From contig JADJDP010000012.1 of NCBI GenBank assembly GCA_016702645.1, positions 1-19,693 on the forward strand: a stretch of DNA of 19,693 nt, given 5' to 3'. Shown here in pieces: positions 15,839-19,693 of the stretch (within the stretch, counting starts at the first letter, position 1; each line of letters starts with the position of its first letter). Position numbers and translations under genes: made by a program. The notes below the pieces were generated by a model. The model was not told the DNA's origin. It did not search any database and saw only the letters and a program-made list of their open reading frames with translations. This DNA comes from Flavobacteriales bacterium. Its GTDB lineage: Bacteria > Bacteroidota > Bacteroidia > Flavobacteriales_F > PHOS-HE28.

Positions 15839-16847
15839 CCCTCTTCTGGTAAATGCGTTCAATGATCTCCACCACCTTCAGGCCTTCCAGGGCATTGGTG
15901 GTAAGTGTTGTTCGTCCCTTCAATGTGTCCACCACGTTGTCGATGATGTAACCGTGGTTGTTCGCGCTGCCTTTGTAGGCACCGTAGTCGTTCGCTGGAT
16001 TGGTGGGGTCCAGCTTGGGCATCGTGTAGCCCTCGATGTGACAATGCTCCACTTGGTCCATGTACTGTCCGCCGATCTTCACGCTGCCTTTGCTACCGAT
16101 GACGGTGAGGCTGCTCTCCAAATTCTTGTCCCATACGGCAGTGCTGTAATTGATGCACCCCATACCGCCATTGCGGAAGCGGAAGTTTACGATGCCGCTA
16201 TCCTCGAAAGCCGTGAGGTCCTTGTGGGCGAAATCGGCGAACTTCCCTTGGATGTCCGTGATGTCGCCGAAGAGCCAATAGAGGATATCGATGAAGTGGC
16301 TGAACTGCGTGAAGAGCGTGCCGCCATCCAGGTCGGCCGTGCCTTTCCAAGAGCCCGGCTTATAGTATCGGTGGTCGCGGTTCCAGTAGCAGTTAACCTG
16401 CACCATGAAGACCTCGCCCAAGAGCCCTTGGTCCACCACGCCCTTTATCCACTGGCTGGGTGGTGAATAGCGGTTCTGCATCACACCGAAGACGGTGCGG
16501 TGTACCTGCAACGCTTTGTAGAGCACCGCCTCACAACTGGCCTTGGTGAGTGCCATCGGTTTCTCGCAGACCACATGCTTGCGGGCTTCGAGGGCCTTCA
16601 AGCTGATGGGGGCGTGCAAGCCGTTCGGTGTGCAGATGTTCACCACTTCGATCGCCGGCACTTCGGCGAGCATGGCGTCGACATCGTTGTAGAAGGGCAC
16701 ACCGAAGGCATCACCGCCGGTCTCCTTCGCCGAGCGGATGTCGCACACGGCGAGCAACTCGGTATCCGCATGACGCTGGATCATCTCCGCGTGCCGCTTG
16801 CCGATGTGGCCGCAGCCCACAACCGCGAATTTGATCTTGCCGCTCAT
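15822..16847 (-). CDS. Gfo/Idh/MocA family oxidoreductase (WbpB-like)
   Basis: WbpB-type enzymes oxidise the C3 hydroxyl of UDP-GlcNAcA before amination. The intact frame gives 341 residues from ATG 16847; seven more codons upstream are open but reach into the repeat. The NAD-binding loop is VVGCGHIGKRHAEM (Gly residues at 11-16). The family's EKP triad is at residues 95-97 (VVCEKPMALTK). GGGTLFTQFSHFIDIL-type sequence appears as DLDGGTLFTQFSHFIDILYW with the catalytic-region His. There is no signal peptide. The gene sits between a TviB/WbpA-like dehydrogenase and a WbpD-like acetyltransferase, which argues for the diacetamido-uronic acid pathway. Motifs alone would allow other sugar oxidoreductases. 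Confidence 0.88.
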   Translation of the reverse strand: MSGKIKFAVVGCGHIGKRHAEMIQRHADTELLAVCDIRSAKETGGDAFGVPFYNDVDAMLAEVPAIEVVNICTPNGLHAPISLKALEARKHVVCEKPMALTKASCEAVLYKALQVHRTVFGVMQNRYSPPSQWIKGVVDQGLLGEVFMVQVNCYWNRDHRYYKPGSWKGTADLDGGTLFTQFSHFIDILYWLFGDITDIQGKFADFAHKDLTAFEDSGIVNFRFRNGGMGCINYSTAVWDKNLESSLTVIGSKGSVKIGGQYMDQVEHCHIEGYTMPKLDPTNPANDYGAYKGSANNHGYIIDNVVDTLKGRTTLTTNALEGLKVVEIIERIYQKRDEQPV

Positions 16848-16858
16848 GAGGGGAGGGA

Positions 16859-16948
16859 ATGGCCGCAAAGGCGCAGAGGCGTAAAGCAGTTCAATTGGAA
16901 CGCCCTGGCAGCGGCATTTTCTTGGCGTCTTTGCGTCTTTGCGGCCAT
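16859..16948. repeat. Long inverted repeat, family 1 copy B
   Basis: Arms at 16859-16881 and 16926-16948 are complementary over 23 bases, with three G/A differences at the same unit positions as in copy A and in the same orientation. The 44-base interior differs from that of copy A. It separates the acetyltransferase stop from the WbpB-like start. Confidence 0.85.
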
Positions 16949-17522
16949 CTATTGATCCAGCTTGGCCACTCGGCCGTTCTTCAACTCATAGCGCTGGCCG
17001 CTCTCGGGGCATGTCGCCTCGCCCTGTTCGTTGAACTTCAGTTTATGACCGTACTCGCTCATCCATCCGGTCTGGCGGGCCGGATTGCCTACGACGAGCG
17101 CGTAGTCCGGTACTTCCTTCGTCACAACCGCGCCTGCGCCGATGAAGGCATAGCGACCAATGTCGTGCCCGCAAACGATGGTGGCATTGGCCCCGATGGA
17201 AGCACCCTTTTTCACGAGCGTCCGAAGGTATTGGTCCCTCCGGGCCACGGCGCTGCGCGGGTTGATCACATTGGTGAACACCATGCTCGGCCCCAGGAAG
17301 ACATCGTCCTCGCACTCAACGCCGGTGTAAATGCTCACGTTGTTCTGCACCTTCGTTGTTGCCCAGGACCACTTTCGGGCTCACCACCACGTTCTGGCCG
17401 ATGTTGCAGTTCTCCCCGATCGTGCAGCCCGGCATGATGTGCGAAAAGTGCCAGATGCGCGTGCCCTCCCCAATGGTGCAGCCTTCGTCGACGACGGCGG
17501 TTGGGTGGGCGGTGTAGGGCAT
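16949..17522 (-). CDS. Sugar-nucleotide N-acetyltransferase, hexapeptide family (WbpD-like), one frameshift
   Basis: This is a left-handed beta-helix acetyltransferase. WbpD relatives acetylate the 3-amino group of UDP-GlcNAc(3NH2)A using acetyl-CoA. From ATG 17522 the protein reads MPYTAHPTAVVDEGCTIGEG, TRIWHFSHIMPGCTIGENCN and IGQNVVVSPKVVLGNN. The frame then shifts near 17355 and continues NNVSIYTGVECEDDVFLGPS, FTNVINPRSAV and GANATIVCGHDIGRYAFIGA, with GAGAVVTKEVPDYALVVGNP before a C-terminal tail (CPESGQRYEL). The hexapeptide repeats [LIV]GxxxX are evident throughout. The total of about 191 residues fits. It lies first in the WbpD-WbpB-TviB order. The pathway's aminotransferase (WbpE-like) is not beside it. 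A TACCTTCG promoter box stands 24 bases upstream. Confidence 0.88.
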
Positions 17523-17546
17523 GAACAGGGCCTGTGAAAGGGGTGG

Positions 17547-17554
17547 CGAAGGTA
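17547..17554 (-). promoter_or_regulatory. Candidate -7 box of the acetyltransferase gene (TACCTTCG)
   Basis: TACCTTCG on the minus strand ends 24 bases before the ATG at 17522, the same octamer as before alaS. It marks a likely transcript start for the acetyltransferase to phosphatase run, separate from the upstream UDP-xylose genes. Confidence 0.45.
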
Positions 17555-17603
17555 CAGGAGCAATAGCGATGGAAATGGGGCCACCCGAGGGCGGTACAGG
17601 GCT

Positions 17604-18490
17604 TCAAGCCACCAATACGAGGCGGGCGGCAAACTCGTCGGCTTCCTCCTTAGAGAGCATGCCCACAATGAGCAAGGTCTCCACCACCCGCGCTAAGCCA
17701 TCAGCATCCACCTTCCCGTCCGTGTTCCACTTCACACTTGCGAACCACTCACGCGCATCCTCAAGGCTCATCTTGTAACGCTGTGCGACCATCTCGGGCG
17801 CGGTCTTCTTCTGCATTAGACCGGACACTTGGTCGCGGATGACTTTCAGCAGGCGTTGCACCTCCTTTGGGTGCTCGGTCAGCACGGCCTCGGTGGCCAC
17901 GATCACGAACGAAGGCCAATGCGAGCGGTATTCATCCACGCGACGGAAGGTGCCCGCATCCACCAGGTGCTTCGTCGTGTATTTCTCCCAGAGGAAGGCG
18001 ATCGGCTCACTCCCCTTCAGTCGCTCTTCGGCACCCTTCAGGTCATTCACCACAACGAGTTCGTTTTCCTTCAGTGTCCAACCATGTGCCTGGGCATAGG
18101 CCATGGCTGCGAGATGACTACCGGAGTTCAAGCGACTGATGGCGAAGGGCACACCCTGTAGTTCACTCGCCGATACGATCGTGGAGTTCGTTCCCACGTG
18201 CACCCCCCACGTTAAGGGTGTGTCGACATAGCTGCCAACTATGCGACCCGGGTTGCCGCGCAGGATGTCTCGCACGGCGCCTTCGGTAATGAGCACGGCC
18301 AGGTCCACTTCTCCGTTGCGGAGCATGGCGCACATACGACCGGTTCCTTCGGGTACCGTGTTCCACTTCAATTCGATGTTCGCACGAACGAACGCGCGAC
18401 GCTCAAGGCCAACAACCATGGCAAATTGAAATGCTCCGGTACGCCCGCGATGCGGAGGGTGATCGGTTCGCTAACGGGTTCCTTGATCAC
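17604..18490 (-). CDS. Orphan ABC-type substrate-binding protein (NMT1/SsuA-like), one frameshift
   Basis: The fold is a periplasmic-binding-protein type II domain of the NMT1/THI5/SsuA kind. Landmarks are LRIAGVPEHFNLPW at the start, NTVPEGTGRMCAMLRNGEVD, AVLITEGAVRDILRGNP and AISRLNSGSHLAAMAYA, then SHWPSFVIVATEAVLTEHP. The start is GTG 18490, whose last bases form the TGA stop of the preceding decarboxylase gene (GTGA). One shift near 18412 splits the protein, giving about 295 residues in total. No signal peptide or lipobox is visible and no permease or ATPase gene is nearby. A cytoplasmic binding or enzyme-like role is therefore possible. Similar solitary proteins occur in Flavobacteriales, as I recall, with no known ligand. 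Its tie to the UDP-xylose genes may be positional only. Confidence 0.8.
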
Positions 18491-19486
18491 TTCCGCGCGT
18501 ATCCTTCGAAGGAGAAGTGGTCCTTCTCGTTGAGCTCTTCCGCAGTGAGGCCCTTGAAGTAATCGTAAGTGATCTTCAAGCCTTCGGCGCGGGCCACTTT
18601 CGGTTCCCAACTGAGCAGCTTGCGCGCAAGGGTAATATCCGGCTGGCGCTGCATGGGATCATCGGTAGGCAACGGCTTGTAGATCACCTTCTGCTTAGTA
18701 CCGGTGAGTTTGATCACTTCTTCGGCGAACTGCGAGATGGTGATCTCGCTGGGGTTGCCCACGTTCACCGGACCCGCGTAGTCGCTGAGGAGCAAGCGGT
18801 AGATGCCTTCCACCAAGTCGTCCACGTAACAGAAGCTGCGTGTCTGGCGACCATCGCCGAAGACGGTGAGGTCCTCACCGCGCAGCGCTTGACCGATGAA
18901 GGCGGGCAGCACGCGACCGTCGTTCAGTCGCATGCGCGGACCGTAGGTGTTGAAGATGCGCACCATGCGGGTCTCCACGCCGTGGTAGGTGTGGTAGGCC
19001 ATGGTGATGGCCTCTTGAAACGCTTTCTGGCTTCATCGTACACCACCGCGCGGGCCGATGGGATCACATGGCCCCAGTAGTCCTCGGTCTGCGGATGAAC
19101 TTGCGGATCGCCGTACACCTCACTGGTGCTTGCAACAAGGATGCGCGCACCTTTCGCTTTGGCCAGGCCCAGCAGATTGTGCGTGCCCAGCGAGCTCACC
19201 TTCAGCGTTTGGATCGGGATCTTCAAATAGTCGATCGGCGAGGCAGGGCTTGCAAAGTGCAGGATGTACTTCAGCGGCCCCGGCACATGCACGAACTTGC
19301 TCACGTCGTGGTTGTAGAACTCGAAGTCCTCCCGCTTGAAGAGGTGCTCGATGTTCTTCAGCCGACCGGTGATCAGGTTGTCCATCCGATCACGTGGTAA
19401 CCTTCCTTCAAGAAGCGGTCGCACAGGTGCGATCCGAGGAAACCGGCGGCACCGGTGATGAGGACACGCTCCTTGGTTTGCGGCAT
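18487..19486 (-). CDS. UDP-glucuronate decarboxylase (UDP-xylose synthase), frameshifted
   Basis: UXS enzymes oxidise and decarboxylate UDP-glucuronate to UDP-xylose with bound NAD. From ATG 19486 it reads MPQTKERVLITGAAGFLGSH with the GxxGxxG loop, then LCDRFLKEGYHVIG. A base is lost near 19390. Then come MDNLITGRLKNIEHLF, LHFASPASPIDYLKIPIQTL, ASTSEVYGDPQVHPQTEDYW and, after a further shift near 19018, AYHTYHGVETRMVRIFNTYG and GDGRQTRSFCYVDDLVEG. The active-site block reads IPSARAVVYDEARKRF, where relatives have NPIGPRGVYDEAKRF. A lost base and a gained base explain most of this, and three extra bases explain the added Arg. The length of about 333 residues is normal. It follows the UDP-glucose dehydrogenase stop by four bases. 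Confidence 0.92.
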
Positions 19487-19490
19487 GTGA

Positions 19491-19693
19491 TCAGACTTTG
19501 GCAGGAACAGGGGCGTTCACCGGCTGGCGACCGACGCTCATGTAGAAGAAACCGAGTTCCTTCATCTCGTCGAGGTCATAGAGGTTCCGGCCATCGAAGA
19601 TGGTCTTCTCCTTCAGGATCTCGCCAACGCGCTTGAAGTCCGGCGTGCGGAAGAGTGCCCACTCGGTGGCGATGATCAGCGCGTCAGCACCTT
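19491..19693 (-). CDS. UDP-glucose 6-dehydrogenase, C-terminal part (runs off the window)
   Basis: Only the last 66 codons are present. They give GADALIIATEWALFRTPDFK, then ILKEKTIFDGRNLYDLDEM and LGFFYMSVGRQPV before a short tail and TGA at 19491-19493. ATEWxxF and FDGRNxY are typical of the UDP-binding C-terminal domain of UDP-glucose dehydrogenases, which make UDP-glucuronate from UDP-glucose with two NAD. The next gene, four bases on, uses that product, so substrate flow and gene order agree. The NAD-binding and catalytic Cys parts lie beyond the window. Another nucleotide-sugar dehydrogenase remains possible but is less likely given the partner gene. Confidence 0.85.
   Translation of the reverse strand, partial: GADALIIATEWALFRTPDFKRVGEILKEKTIFDGRNLYDLDEMKELGFFYMSVGRQPVNAPVPAKV

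Noticed and set aside
17541..17586. 7-base inverted repeat GGGTGGC/GCCACCC between the binding-protein gene and the acetyltransferase gene
   Set aside because: The stem is short and the loop over 30 bases, with no T-tract; chance is likely in GC-rich sequence.

Overview
The window reads as a GC-rich chromosome segment from a member of Bacteroidota, most likely a Flavobacteriales-type bacterium. Support comes from several independent points: upstream boxes of the form TAnnTTYG close to start codons with no clear Shine-Dalgarno sequences (the Bacteroidota promoter style), a secreted protein with a type IX secretion-like C-terminus, a sigma-54 activator that lacks the DNA-binding tail, and the alaS / M23 peptidase / MerR neighbourhood. 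Most genes are housekeeping or cell-envelope genes. Neither a defence system nor a CRISPR array, RNA gene, phage gene or transposase was seen.

Layout. Positions 1-1163 (+) hold an NtrC-type response regulator. A small membrane protein resembling DUF5684 follows at 1370-1821 (+) and faces alaS (1901-4534, -) across a large hairpin terminator. Divergently from alaS run an M23 (LytM) peptidase, a MerR regulator and a FkbM methyltransferase (4681-6928, +). These meet, tail to tail, the ADP-heptose epimerase gene hldD (6919-7911, -), which lies behind a second FkbM methyltransferase (7947-8734, -). From a shared divergent promoter, the + strand then carries a QueD/PTPS-family enzyme and folE (pterin synthesis), a BAX-inhibitor-1-family membrane protein, fabD and a secreted T9SS-type protein (8785-12605). 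Everything from 12610 to the end is on the minus strand and makes or controls surface polysaccharide precursors. In transcription order these are UDP-glucose dehydrogenase (partial), UDP-glucuronate decarboxylase, an orphan substrate-binding protein, a WbpD-like acetyltransferase, a WbpB-like oxidoreductase, a TviB/WbpA-like dehydrogenase, RmlB, and a CpsB/CapC-type PHP tyrosine phosphatase.

How they work together. UDP-glucose dehydrogenase plus the decarboxylase give UDP-GlcA and then UDP-xylose. The TviB/WbpA-, WbpB- and WbpD-like enzymes are three of the steps toward a diacetamido-uronic acid nucleotide; the aminotransferase step is not in the window. RmlB starts dTDP-rhamnose-type sugars, and the CpsB-type phosphatase is translationally coupled to it as a likely regulator of polymer assembly. 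HldD supplies the LPS heptose precursor.

Two cautions and two points of interest. Many genes are interrupted by one-base indels, often in short homopolymers and densest in the first ~900 bases. That pattern looks like uncorrected read error in a draft assembly rather than gene decay, and spans given for those genes are reconstructed. The most unusual non-coding content is a set of intergenic inverted repeats at 10641-10693, 14430-14530 and 16859-16948, whose arms are built from three imperfect 8-base units. A second is a predicted three-way-junction terminator at 1825-1891. I found no convincing wholly new system.
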